Notes: generated from the letters alone by a model not told the origin. Shown: positions 31,939 through 39,250, counted from the first letter of the stretch. The stretch is 39,923 nt of DNA from QHXQ01 sp036389375 (GCA_036389375.1 DASVQA010000083.1:1-39923); one strand, 5' to 3'. Numbers and translations: made by a program.

Positions 31939-32124
31939 TTACCAACTCGATTTGATGACGCCGGGGATTTGCCCTTGCAGCGCCAACTCGCGGAAGCAGA
32001 TGCGGCACAGTTTGAACTTGCGCAGGTAGCCGCGCGGTCGCCCGCACCGCTGGCAGCGCGTGTAGGCGCGCGACGAGAACTTCGGCTTCCGCTTCGACTT
32101 CGCAATTAAAGATATCTTCGCCAT
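31939..32124 (-). CDS. rpsN: 30S ribosomal protein S14, type Z (zinc-binding)
   Basis: 61 residues, the short zinc form. The zinc ligands are C24, C27, C40 and C43. YTRCQRCGRPRGYLRKFKLC is diagnostic. The type Z (C+) paralogue is normally the essential, housekeeping one. Together with the C+ forms of S4 and L36 this indicates a zinc-rich ribosome. The ribosome site GAGG is provided by the heptamer element 4 nt upstream. Confidence 0.99.
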   Translation of the reverse strand: MAKISLIAKSKRKPKFSSRAYTRCQRCGRPRGYLRKFKLCRICFRELALQGQIPGVIKSSW

Positions 32125-32125
32125 A

Positions 32126-32205
32126 AAACCTCAGAGGTCAGAGGTCAGAGGTCAGAGCTTAGGGCGGACAGTGCTGCCTGACCGCTAACCTCTAACCGCT
32201 GCTCT
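32126..32205. repeat. Heptamer array element, AGGTCAG type (rplE-rpsN spacer)
   Basis: The first 37 bp (32126-32162) are identical to 24922-24958, including three AGGTCAG units. The apex differs (GGGCGGACAGTGCTGC), and the inverted half CTGACCG CTAACCT CTAACCG again matches the other copy closely. It is the best evidence that these are dispersed copies of one element. Confidence 0.92.
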
Positions 32206-32751
32206 CTACTGTTGTCTGAACGGCATGCCCAAAGCACGCAGGAGCGCGCGGGCTTGCTCGTCGTTGCGCGCGGTGGTGACGATGGAGATGTTCATGCCGC
32301 GCGTTTTGTCCACCTTGTTGAAATCAATTTCGGGGAAGATCAGTTGCTCGCGGATGCCGATTGTGTAGTTGCCGCGCCCGTCGAACGAACGGGGCGAAAC
32401 GCCGCGAAAGTCGCGCACGCGCGGCAGCGCCACCGACACCAGCCGGTCGAGAAACTCGTACATGCGGTCGCCGCGCAGCGTGACCATCGAGCCAATCGGC
32501 ATGCCCGCGCGCAGTTTGAACGAGGCGATTGATTTCTTCGCCTTCGTCACAACCGGCTTTTGCCCTGCGATTGAGGTCAACTCGGCGGCGGCCGTGTCCA
32601 CGATCTTCGAGTTGGCGATGGCTTCGCCCAAACCCATATTGATGACGATCTTCTCCAACTTCGGCACGGCCATCGGGTTCTTGATGTCGAACTCTTTGGC
32701 CAGCGCCGGCGCGATGTCGCGCTGATAACGCTCTTTCAATCTCGCTGCCAT
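32206..32751 (-). CDS. rplE: 50S ribosomal protein L5
   Basis: 181 residues, near the usual 179. MAARLKERYQRDIAPALAKE, KLEKIVINMGLGEA and the C-terminal MNISIVTTARNDEQARALLRALGMPFRQ are diagnostic. L5 binds 5S rRNA in the central protuberance. The stop codon abuts the following repeat element. rplX is 77 bp upstream, a spacer without a heptamer array. Confidence 0.99.
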   Translation of the reverse strand: MAARLKERYQRDIAPALAKEFDIKNPMAVPKLEKIVINMGLGEAIANSKIVDTAAAELTSIAGQKPVVTKAKKSIASFKLRAGMPIGSMVTLRGDRMYEFLDRLVSVALPRVRDFRGVSPRSFDGRGNYTIGIREQLIFPEIDFNKVDKTRGMNISIVTTARNDEQARALLRALGMPFRQQ

Positions 32752-32828
32752 TGTCCTTTAACCTTCCGTCTGGGTCTCGCCGCGCCAAGCGACGTTTCCA
32801 GACTCAAAAAAACCTGCTTTAGACGCCG

Positions 32829-33170
32829 CTACTTCTCTAAAGACTGCCCGCTTTTCGCCGCGACGCGCCGCTTCGCCCCGTCGCCCTCAACGTCATAACG
32901 CACGCGCGTCGGGCTACCCGACTGCGGATCGATGAGTTGCACGTTCGAGATGTCTATAAACGCCTCGCGGTCAATGATGCCGCCGCCGCGGGTCGAACCG
33001 GGCGTTGCCCGTTGGTGCTTCTTCACGATGGCGACGCCTTCGACTTTAACCTTCCCGCGCCGAGGCTCGACTTCGAGCACGCGCCCGCGTTTGCCGTTGT
33101 CGCGCCCGGCAATGACGACCACTTGATCGCCCTTTCTGATCTTCACACGCCTGATCCCCTGCTGTGCCAT
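32829..33170 (-). CDS. rplX: 50S ribosomal protein L24
   Basis: 113 residues. The KOW motif KGDQVVVIAGRDNGKRGRVLEVEPRRGKVKVEG is near the N-terminus, and REAFIDISNVQLIDPQSGSPTRVRY follows. L24 is one of two assembly-initiator proteins of the 50S subunit. It starts 4 bp after the rplN stop. Confidence 0.98.
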   Translation of the reverse strand: MAQQGIRRVKIRKGDQVVVIAGRDNGKRGRVLEVEPRRGKVKVEGVAIVKKHQRATPGSTRGGGIIDREAFIDISNVQLIDPQSGSPTRVRYDVEGDGAKRRVAAKSGQSLEK

Positions 33171-33174
33171 CTCG

Positions 33175-33546
33175 TTAAATCACCTCCGGCGCGAGCGAAA
33201 CGATCTTCATAAAGTTGCGGTCGCGCAGTTCGCGGGCGACGGGGCCGAAGACGCGCGTCCCGATGGGCGTATCGTCCGGCTTAATCAACACACACGCGTT
33301 CTGGTCGAACCGGATATAAGTGCCATCCTTGCGTCGCACCTCTTTGCGCGTGCGGACGATCACGGCGTTGTGTACCGTGCCCTTCTTCACCGCTCCGTCC
33401 GGCGCAGCCTCTTTAACCGTCACCTTGATGCGGTCGCCCAGAGAAGCCTTCCGCCCGGTCGAACCGCCGATGCCCATAATCATCTCGACGCGGCGCGCGC
33501 CCGAATTGTCTGCCACGTCCAGAGACGTTTGCATCTGAATCGCCAT
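33175..33546 (-). CDS. rplN: 50S ribosomal protein L14
   Basis: 123 residues. MAIQMQTSLDVADNSGARRV and GDRIKVTVKEAAPDGAVKKG, then GTRVFGPVARELRDRNFMKIVSLAPEVI match the family. L14 forms bridge B8 and is the RsfS binding site. rsfS is encoded in the same window, 17 kb away. Confidence 0.99.
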   Translation of the reverse strand: MAIQMQTSLDVADNSGARRVEMIMGIGGSTGRKASLGDRIKVTVKEAAPDGAVKKGTVHNAVIVRTRKEVRRKDGTYIRFDQNACVLIKPDDTPIGTRVFGPVARELRDRNFMKIVSLAPEVI

Positions 33547-33559
33547 AGCTCACTCCTGA

Positions 33560-33619
33560 ATTGAGCCATTGATTCATTTACTCATCGAATCAATGAACAA
33601 ATGATCTAATGAATCAATT
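33560..33619. repeat. Octamer array element, ATTGATTC type (rpsQ-rplN spacer)
   Basis: Eight consecutive 8-bp units start at 33560: ATTGAGCC, ATTGATTC, ATTTACTC, ATCGAATC, AATGAACA, AATGATCT, AATGAATC, AATTACTT. ATTGATTCATT (33568-33578) and AATGAATCAAT (33608-33618) are perfect 11-bp inverted arms. The far arm enters the rpsQ stop codon. It is AT-rich, unlike its surroundings, and the only element with an 8-bp period. Confidence 0.87.
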
Positions 33620-34013
33620 ACTTCTCGGCCTTCTGCAATACTTCGACGACGCGCCAGCGTTTGCGCGCGGACAAGGGGCGCGTTTCGACGATCCGCACCT
33701 TGTCGCCGATGGTGGCGTCCGTCTCGTTGTGCGCCATGAACTTCGACGTGCGGCGCACGTAGCGACGATACTTCGGATGCTTGATCAGCCGATCAACCCG
33801 CACCACCACCGTCTTCTGCATCTTGTCCGACGCCACGACGCCGACCTTCTCCATGCGCTGCCCGCTGCGGCCCGCCTCTGTGCCCGCCGCGTTGCCCGCC
33901 TGCGCGTCCACGCCGCTTGCGAGCGCCTGCGTCAGCCCTTCACCGCTCGTGGCCGCTTCAGCGCCCTCGGCCGCATCGGTCGTCGCTGCCTGTTCTTTAG
34001 TCTCTTCTGCCAT
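33618..34013 (-). CDS. rpsQ: 30S ribosomal protein S17 with N-terminal extension
   Basis: 131 residues against about 85 normally. The core starts near residue 54: EKVGVVASDKMQKTVVVRVD, then HNETDATIGDKVRIVETRPLS. The first 50 residues are an Ala/Glu/Gly-rich acidic region (AEETKEQAATTDAAEGAEAA) with no homology I recognise. Its in-frame continuity with the strong Met at 34013 argues it is translated. S17 is a primary 16S 5'-domain binder. Confidence 0.96.
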   Translation of the reverse strand: MAEETKEQAATTDAAEGAEAATSGEGLTQALASGVDAQAGNAAGTEAGRSGQRMEKVGVVASDKMQKTVVVRVDRLIKHPKYRRYVRRTSKFMAHNETDATIGDKVRIVETRPLSARKRWRVVEVLQKAEK

Positions 34014-34079
34014 TTCTTAAACCTGCTTCCGCCGCTCCGCCATCAATGCGTGCGCCGCGACAAATAGTGCCTGAAAACT

Positions 34080-34292
34080 TTAGCGCGTGGCCTGCTGTTG
34101 CCGCTGGCGCATCAGCGTATGGATGCGCGCCAGCGAACGCTTCTCGCGCCGCAAGGTCTTGACCGCATCAACCTCGCCCAGTGCGAGTTTGAAGTTCAGA
34201 CGAAACAGCGATTCTTTCAACCGCGCCGCCTCGTTGCTCAACTCGTCGTCCGACAACTCGTGCAGCTTGTCCAACTCTTCGCGTCTCTTCAT
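34080..34292 (-). CDS. rpmC: 50S ribosomal protein L29
   Basis: 70 residues, helical hairpin. ELDKLHELSDDELSNEAARL and FRLNFKLALGEVDAVKTLRREKRSLARIHT are typical. L29 sits by the polypeptide exit tunnel and is part of the trigger-factor and SRP docking site. It begins 3 bp after the rplP stop. Confidence 0.98.
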   Translation of the reverse strand: MKRREELDKLHELSDDELSNEAARLKESLFRLNFKLALGEVDAVKTLRREKRSLARIHTLMRQRQQQATR

Positions 34293-34295
34293 TGC

Positions 34296-34724
34296 TTAGA
34301 CTGCGCCCCCTTCCTGCTCGGCGCGGGTCACGAACTTGGTCTTGATCGGCAACTTCTGCGCGGCCAGCCGCATGGCCTCGCGCGCCGTCGTCTCGTCCAC
34401 ACCTTCGATTTCGTAGAGCACGCGCCCCGGTTTGACGACCGCCACCCAGTATTCGGGTGCGCCTTTACCTTTACCCATACGCGTCTCGGCCGGCTTCTTC
34501 GTGATCGGCTTATCGGGAAACATGCGAATCCAGATTTTGCCGCCGCGCTTGATGTGGCGCGTCATCGCAATACGCGCCGCTTCAATCTGCCGGTCAGTGA
34601 TCCACGCCGGCTCTAAAGTCTTTAGCCCGTACTCGCCGAAGCTGATGCGGTCGCCGCGCGTGGCAACGCCCGTCATCCGCCCCTTCATCTGCTTACGGTG
34701 CTTGACCTTTTTCGGCATCAACAT
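34296..34724 (-). CDS. rplP: 50S ribosomal protein L16
   Basis: 142 residues from ATG 34724 (MLMPKKVKHRKQMKGRMTG). An in-frame ATG at 34718 is less likely because GAGGTG fits the first. KGGKIWIRMFPDKPITKKPAETRMGKGKGAPEYWVAVVKPG is diagnostic. L16 contacts the A-site tRNA. A perfect 11-bp hairpin (34745-34770) lies just upstream of the ribosome site. Confidence 0.99.
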   Translation of the reverse strand: MLMPKKVKHRKQMKGRMTGVATRGDRISFGEYGLKTLEPAWITDRQIEAARIAMTRHIKRGGKIWIRMFPDKPITKKPAETRMGKGKGAPEYWVAVVKPGRVLYEIEGVDETTAREAMRLAAQKLPIKTKFVTRAEQEGGAV

Positions 34725-34744
34725 GATGAATGCACCTCTGTCCC

Positions 34745-34770
34745 TGCGCTCGAATGCAGATTCGAGCGCA
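34745..34770 (-). other. Perfect hairpin just upstream of the rplP ribosome site
   Basis: TGCGCTCGAAT (34745-34755) and ATTCGAGCGCA (34760-34770) are exact inverted repeats of 11 bp with a 4-nt loop (GCAG). It fills the middle of the 61-bp rpsC-rplP spacer. No U-tract follows, so it is not an obvious terminator. It has the position of the heptamer elements but not their tandem units. Confidence 0.75.
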
Positions 34771-34785
34771 CAAGTATCAAATCAT

Positions 34786-35574
34786 TTATGCACGGTCGCC
34801 GCGCGGCCGGCGGTCGCCGCGATCACCGCGTTCGCGCCCTTCACCGTCGCGGTCGCGGCGCGGGCCGCGCGGCCGGCGCTCGCGCCCGTCGGCGCGCACT
34901 TCGTTCATCGGGTCGGTCGTCGTGCCGCGCGCCATCGCCGCTTTCGCGTCGAGAATTTCGCCGCGATAAATCCAGCACTTCACGCCGATCACGCCGAACG
35001 TCGTGTGCGCCTCGGCGAAACCATAATCAATATCCGCGCGCAGGGTGTGGAGCGGCAAACGCCCCTGCAAGTACCACTCGCTGCGGGCGATCTCCGCGCC
35101 GTTTAAGCGGCCCGAAACTTTGACCTTGATGCCCTGCCCGCCAAAGCGGAGCGTCTCTTCGACCGTCTTGCGCATGGCGCGCCGGAAGGCGATGCGCTTC
35201 TCAAGCTGCGCCGAGATCTTCTCGGCCTGCAACTGCGCGTTTAGCTCCGGCTTCTGAATCTCCTGAATCGAAACCAGCACTTCGCGGCCCGTACGCGCGG
35301 CGATGTCGGCCTTGAGCTTGTCGATCTCCGCGCCTTTGCGCCCGATGATGATGCCGGGGCGCGAGGTGTAGATGACGATCTTCAGCCGGTTCGCGGCGCG
35401 CTCCACGTCAACGTGCGAGACGCCCGCGCCGGCAAAGCGCGCTTTCAACTGCCGCTTGAGCCTCAGGTCTTCGTGCAGGAAATCACCGTACTGTTTCGTC
35501 TTGGCGAACCAGTGCGAATGCCAGTCCTTGTTATAACCGAGGCGGAAGCCGTAAGGATGAACTTTCTGACCCAC
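34786..35574 (-). CDS. rpsC: 30S ribosomal protein S3 with Arg/Gly-rich C-terminal tail
   Basis: 262 residues from GTG 35574, supported by GGAG 8 nt upstream. The frame runs upstream into rplV and that part is rejected. GQKVHPYGFRLGYNKDWHS is the usual start, followed by the KH domain (IIIGRKGAEIDKLKADI) and the C-terminal domain (ADIDYGFAEAHTTFGVIGVKCWIYRGE). The last 45 residues are an Arg/Gly/Asp-rich tail (RDRDGEGRERGDRGDRRPRG). S3 has helicase activity at the mRNA entry pore. It starts 19 bp after rplV. Confidence 0.98.
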   Translation of the reverse strand: MGQKVHPYGFRLGYNKDWHSHWFAKTKQYGDFLHEDLRLKRQLKARFAGAGVSHVDVERAANRLKIVIYTSRPGIIIGRKGAEIDKLKADIAARTGREVLVSIQEIQKPELNAQLQAEKISAQLEKRIAFRRAMRKTVEETLRFGGQGIKVKVSGRLNGAEIARSEWYLQGRLPLHTLRADIDYGFAEAHTTFGVIGVKCWIYRGEILDAKAAMARGTTTDPMNEVRADGRERRPRGPRRDRDGEGRERGDRGDRRPRGDRA

Positions 35575-35593
35575 TCTCTTTACTCCGTTCTGA

Positions 35594-36121
35594 CTATTCT
35601 TCTGACGTTTCAGTTGCTGGTGGCGCGGCTGGCGGCGGTGCGGCCGTTGCCTGCTTGCTCGCGCGCTTCGTCGTCGTGCGCTTCGCCTCGCCGCCGGTCG
35701 CAGGCTTACCCGCTTTCGACGTGGCCGCGCGCGCCTTCGTGCCGCGCCCGTTGGCCTTCGCGGCGCGCTCCTCATTTGAGAGCAGCACGGTCACGTGGCA
35801 GAAGTGGCGACGCTCACGATAGGCACGCCCCTGCGGTGCGGGACGGAAACGGCGGCGATTCTTCGTCGGCCCCATGTCCACGAAGCACGCCTTAACCCAG
35901 AGGTCGTCCGGGTCAATCGCAACGTTCGCCTTCTCGGCCTTCTCCGTCGCGTTCGCCACCGCCGAGCGGACGCACTTCTCAATGCCATCAGCCGCGCGCT
36001 TGTTCGTGAACTGCAACACGGCCAACGCCTCGTTCACGTTCTTGCCGCGAATCATGTCCACTACGAGCCGCGCCTTCTGCGCCGACCCGCGCAAATACTT
36101 TGCACTCGCTCTCGCTTCCAT
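35594..36121 (-). CDS. rplV: 50S ribosomal protein L22 with Lys/Ala-rich C-terminal extension
   Basis: 175 residues against about 110. The L22 core covers residues 1-115: SAQKARLVVDMIRGKNVNEA, CVRSAVANATEKAEK and the exit-tunnel beta hairpin MGPTKNRRRFRPAPQGRAYRERRHFCHVTV. Residues 116-175 are a basic Lys/Ala/Thr/Pro tail (KATRATTS-like, then PPPAAPPATETSEE). L22 lines the exit tunnel and its hairpin is a macrolide-resistance site. CTGAGGTT upstream belongs to a heptamer element. Confidence 0.97.
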   Translation of the reverse strand: MEARASAKYLRGSAQKARLVVDMIRGKNVNEALAVLQFTNKRAADGIEKCVRSAVANATEKAEKANVAIDPDDLWVKACFVDMGPTKNRRRFRPAPQGRAYRERRHFCHVTVLLSNEERAAKANGRGTKARAATSKAGKPATGGEAKRTTTKRASKQATAAPPPAAPPATETSEE

Positions 36122-36124
36122 AGA

Positions 36125-36207
36125 AACCTCAGTGCTTAGTGTTCAGTGCTGAGTGTTGGGTGGCCGAGAATTTTTACTCAGCCCGCAGCCCTCGGCACTC
36201 AGCACTT
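36125..36207. repeat. Heptamer array element, AGTGCTG type (rpsS-rplV spacer)
   Basis: AACCTC is followed by AGTGCTT AGTGTTC AGTGCTG AGTGTTG (36131-36158) in exact 7-bp register. The apex GAGAATTTTTACTC follows, then an inverted half ending CGGCACTCAGCACTT at 36193-36207. The inverted half runs up to the rpsS stop codon. The unit is a third heptamer type. Confidence 0.88.
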
Positions 36208-36500
36208 TATCTCGCTACCTTGCCGCCCTTTTCCGCCTTCGTGCCGGAGTGCCCCTTGAAGGTGCGCGTGGGCGAGAATTCGCCGAGTTTGTGCCCGACC
36301 ATGTTCTCCGTCACGTAGACCGGCACGTGCCGCTTGCCGTTATGCACGGCGAAGGTCAGGCCGACGAAGTCCGGCGTGATCATCGAGCGGCGCGACCACG
36401 TCTTGATCGCGGGCGGACGATTGCCGCTCGTGCGGATGCGCTCTACTGTTTTAGTGAGGGATTCGTCAACGAACGCCCCCTTCTTAACTGAACGTGCCAT
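36207..36500 (-). CDS. rpsS: 30S ribosomal protein S19
   Basis: 97 residues, near the usual 92. MARSVKKGAFVDESLTKTV, SRRSMITPDFVGLTFAVHNG and HVPVYVTENMVGHKLGEFSPTRTFKGH are diagnostic. S19 binds the head of 16S rRNA with S13. It lies 63 bp downstream of rplB in a spacer with no array. Confidence 0.99.
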   Translation of the reverse strand: MARSVKKGAFVDESLTKTVERIRTSGNRPPAIKTWSRRSMITPDFVGLTFAVHNGKRHVPVYVTENMVGHKLGEFSPTRTFKGHSGTKAEKGGKVAR

Positions 36501-36563
36501 CGCAAACTCCGAATCAGGTGCAATAAATGGTTAAGTAGCTCGACGCTCATCCGCCGCCCCTAC

Positions 36564-37394
36564 TTATTTGACGCGCCGGTCGCGCACGATCATCTTCTGC
36601 GTGCGTTTGTTATTGCGCGTCTTGTAGCCGCGCGTCGGTTGGCCCCAGGGCGTCACCGGATGCCGCCCGCCCGAAGTCTTACCTTCGCCGCCGCCGTGCG
36701 GGTGATCGACCGGGTTCATCGCCACGCCGCGCACTTTCGGGCGCAGACCCTTCCAGCGCGAGCGGCCGGCTTTACCGAAACTCACATTCTCGTGCTCGAC
36801 GTTGCCGACCTGCCCGATGGTCGCATAGCAGACGACGGGCACGCGCCGCACTTCGCCCGAAGGCATACGCACCTGCGCATAGTCGCCCTCTTTCGCCACG
36901 AGTTGCGCGAACGACCCGGCGGAGCGTGCCAACTGACCGCCCTTGCCGGGGCGCAGTTCGATGTTGTGAATCTGCGTGCCCAACGGGATATTGCGAATCG
37001 GCAGCGCGTTGCCGGGCAGAATGTCCGCCTCGGGGCCGCTCATCACGGTCTTGCCGACTTCGATCCCGGCGGGCGCGATGATGTAACGCTTCTCGCCGTC
37101 CAGATAGGTGACGAGGGCGATGTGCGCCGAGCGGTTCGGGTCGTACTCGATCTGCGTGACGCGGCCGGGCACGCCCGCCTTGTCGCGCTTGAAATCAATG
37201 ATCCGGTAGAAACGCTTGTGCCCGCCGCCGCGCCGCCGCATCGTGATGTGGCCGTTGTTATTGCGCCCTGAGATGCGGGTCTTCGGCTCAAGCAGAGCCT
37301 TCTCCGGCTCAGCGCCCTTCGTCAACTCGTCGCGCGTCAGGTACGTTTGATAACGCCGCGACGGCGAGGTTGGTGTCAGTTTCTTGATGCCCAT
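36564..37394 (-). CDS. rplB: 50S ribosomal protein L2
   Basis: 276 residues from ATG 37394. Upstream residues in the frame translate repeat DNA and are rejected. RYQTYLTRDELTKGAEPEK, GRNNNGHITMRRRGGGHKRF and the catalytic-centre signature MNPVDHPHGGGEGKTSGGRHP are present. L2 is essential for subunit joining and peptidyl transfer. No clear Shine-Dalgarno precedes the ATG (TTAACGTT), and a repeat element lies 10 bp upstream. Confidence 0.99.
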   Translation of the reverse strand: MGIKKLTPTSPSRRYQTYLTRDELTKGAEPEKALLEPKTRISGRNNNGHITMRRRGGGHKRFYRIIDFKRDKAGVPGRVTQIEYDPNRSAHIALVTYLDGEKRYIIAPAGIEVGKTVMSGPEADILPGNALPIRNIPLGTQIHNIELRPGKGGQLARSAGSFAQLVAKEGDYAQVRMPSGEVRRVPVVCYATIGQVGNVEHENVSFGKAGRSRWKGLRPKVRGVAMNPVDHPHGGGEGKTSGGRHPVTPWGQPTRGYKTRNNKRTQKMIVRDRRVK

Positions 37395-37404
37395 AACGTT
37401 AAGA

Positions 37405-37478
37405 CAGTGACAGGTGACGAGTGACGAGTGACGAGCGTGGACAAGTCTTGTCGCTTGTCCCCCGGCACCTGTCACTGC
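37405..37478. repeat. Heptamer array element, GTGACGA type (rplW-rplB spacer)
   Basis: GTGACAG GTGACGA GTGACGA GTGACGA (37407-37434) are in exact register. The middle contains ACAAGTCTTGT, a nested dyad. The inverted half CTTGTCG CTTGTCC CCCGGCA CCTGTCA CTG closes the element. It ends 2 bp before the rplW stop complement. Confidence 0.92.
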
Positions 37479-37480
37479 GG

Positions 37481-37786
37481 TTAAATCGCTTCGCCGTAGT
37501 CGAGCGGCTTCTGCCCGGCTTCCAATGTGACGTAGGCTTTTTTCCACGAAGGCTTGCGCCCTTCGTAGCGCCCGCGCCGCGCCATCTTGCCGAGATAATT
37601 GATCGTGCGCACCTGATCGACCTTGACCTGAAAGATCGTTTCGACGGCCGATTTGATCTCAGGCTTGGTCGCGTGTTTGTCCACGCGGAAGGTGAGCAAC
37701 TGCCGCCCGTCCTGCGTCTCCTCTTTGGCGATCAAAGCCTTCTCGGTGATAACCGGCGACTTGATGATGTCCCACACAGTTCGCAT
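37481..37786 (-). CDS. rplW: 50S ribosomal protein L23
   Basis: 101 residues. IKSPVITEKALIAKEETQDG and TKPEIKSAVETIFQVKVDQVRTINYLGKMARRGRYEGRKPSWKKAYVTL are typical. L23 is at the tunnel exit and docks trigger factor and SRP. It begins 6 bp after the rplD stop. Confidence 0.99.
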   Translation of the reverse strand: MRTVWDIIKSPVITEKALIAKEETQDGRQLLTFRVDKHATKPEIKSAVETIFQVKVDQVRTINYLGKMARRGRYEGRKPSWKKAYVTLEAGQKPLDYGEAI

Positions 37787-37792
37787 CTCGTT

Positions 37793-38497
37793 TTACGCCG
37801 CCTCCTCTGTGCGCTCGGCTGCGCCCGCGCCGTTCTCTGTCGCCGCCGCCGGCCGGCTCTCGTCCTGCGCCCGCGGGTCGAGCAGCGCCGTCAACTCGTC
37901 CACGGCCGCGCGCGACAGCACGAGTTTGTCGTGATAGAGCAGGTCATAGATGTTCAAGCCGCGACTGTTGACGATCTTCGTGCCCTTGACGTTGCGTGAA
38001 GACATGATCAGGTTCGCGTTATCGAGCGAATCCACGATCAGCGTCTTGCCTGTGAAGCCGAGCACGCCGAGCGCAGCCACGAAATCTTTCGTCTTCGGCT
38101 GATCGAGCGTGAACGCTTCGAGCACGACCAGATTGCCCTCGCGCAGCCGTTCAGAGAGCGCCGACCTGAGTGCGCCGCGCTTCATCTTCTTCGGCATGTT
38201 GTGCGACCAGTCGCGCGCCTGCGGCCCATGTACGTTGCCGCCGCCCTTCCAGAGCGGCGAACGAATGGACGCGATGCGCGCGCGCCCCGTGCCCTTCTGC
38301 TTCCACAGTTTGCGCCCTGAACCCGACACGTCGCCGCGCGTCTTCGTCCCGACCGTGCCCTGCCGCGCGCCGGCCTGATAAGCCTTCACCGCCGCATGGA
38401 TCAAAGCCTCATTCAATTCCGCACCGAAGACCGCGTCCGACAACTCAACGTCGCCGACCTCTTCGTTCTTCAGATTGCGCACCTTCACGGTAGGCAT
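37793..38497 (-). CDS. rplD: 50S ribosomal protein L4
   Basis: 234 residues from ATG 38497, with GGAG 8 nt upstream. The extension to 38572 overlaps repeat DNA. AVKAYQAGARQGTVGTKTRGDVSGSGRKLWKQKGTGRARIASIRSP is the exit-tunnel loop. The C-terminus (RAAVDELTALLDPRAQDESRP, and onward to AAGAAERTEEAA) carries a 30-residue Ala/Glu tail. In E. coli L4 represses the S10 operon. Confidence 0.98.
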   Translation of the reverse strand: MPTVKVRNLKNEEVGDVELSDAVFGAELNEALIHAAVKAYQAGARQGTVGTKTRGDVSGSGRKLWKQKGTGRARIASIRSPLWKGGGNVHGPQARDWSHNMPKKMKRGALRSALSERLREGNLVVLEAFTLDQPKTKDFVAALGVLGFTGKTLIVDSLDNANLIMSSRNVKGTKIVNSRGLNIYDLLYHDKLVLSRAAVDELTALLDPRAQDESRPAAATENGAGAAERTEEAA

Positions 38498-38508
38498 AAG
38501 CTCAACTC

Positions 38509-38589
38509 CAGTGCCGTGTGCCGGGTTGCCGAGTGACCAGTGCCGAGATAAAAACTCGTGCCTGCTTGTCACTCGTCACCTGTCACTGC
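38509..38589. repeat. Heptamer array element, GTGCCGG type (rplC-rplD spacer)
   Basis: GTGCCGT GTGCCGG GTTGCCGA (8) GTGACCA GTGCCGA, then an AT apex GATAAAAACTC. The inverted half has TCACTCG TCACCTG TCACTGC. The last unit extends into rplC and supplies its TGA stop (38583-38585). Confidence 0.85.
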
Positions 38590-39245
38590 TTTTTCTTCTG
38601 TCTATCCGCCTTGCGGACGATGACGACGCTGCCGTTCGCGCCGGGCACAGCCCCACGCACCATCAACAGATTGTTCTCCACATCAACGCGCGCCACGGTC
38701 AGCCCCTTGATGGTCACGCGCTCATCGCCCATGTGCCCCGACGAACGCGTGCCTTTGATCACGCGCGACGGATAGGCGGACTGTCCGATGGAACCCGGCG
38801 CGCGCACGTTCATCGAACCGTGCGATTCAGGCCCGCGATTGAAGTGATGGCGCTTGACCGTACCGGCGAAGCCCCGCCCCTTGCTGCGCCCGACGACTTC
38901 GATCTTGTCGCCATCGGCAAACTGATCGACCAGCACCTGATCGCCCACGTTCAGACCGTTGTCGCCGTCGCTGACGCGAATCTCTTTGAGCACACGCGTG
39001 GGCGGCATGCCAGCGCCCGTCTTCTCGAAGTGGCCGCGCATCGGCTTGTTGACGTTCTTCAGTTTAACCGGTCGGTCTTCGACCAACCCCAACTGCACAG
39101 CGTCGTAACCGTCCGCGCCTGCGGCCGTCTTCTTCTGCACGACGACGCACGGGCCCGCCTTGATGACCGTCACCGGCGTGACCGTGCCATCCTCGGCGAA
39201 CAACTGCGTCATGCCCACTTTCCGACCGATGATTCCGTTAACCAT
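38583..39245 (-). CDS. rplC: 50S ribosomal protein L3
   Basis: 220 residues from ATG 39245, with GAGG 7 nt upstream. A GTG one codon earlier is less well spaced. MVNGIIGRKVGMTQLFAEDG, VDQFADGDKIEVVGRSKGRGFAGTVKRHHF and SDG-type C-terminal GSVVIVRKADRQKKKQ are typical. L3 reaches the peptidyl-transferase centre. Its TGA stop falls inside the adjacent repeat element. Confidence 0.99.
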   Translation of the reverse strand: MVNGIIGRKVGMTQLFAEDGTVTPVTVIKAGPCVVVQKKTAAGADGYDAVQLGLVEDRPVKLKNVNKPMRGHFEKTGAGMPPTRVLKEIRVSDGDNGLNVGDQVLVDQFADGDKIEVVGRSKGRGFAGTVKRHHFNRGPESHGSMNVRAPGSIGQSAYPSRVIKGTRSSGHMGDERVTIKGLTVARVDVENNLLMVRGAVPGANGSVVIVRKADRQKKKQ

Positions 39246-39250
39246 CACTT

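Noticed and set aside
32752..32828. Repeat element in the rplX-rplE spacer
   Set aside because: Only a 6-bp inverted pair (GTCTGG 32768-32773 and CCAGAC 32798-32803) is visible, with no tandem register. It is compatible with chance.
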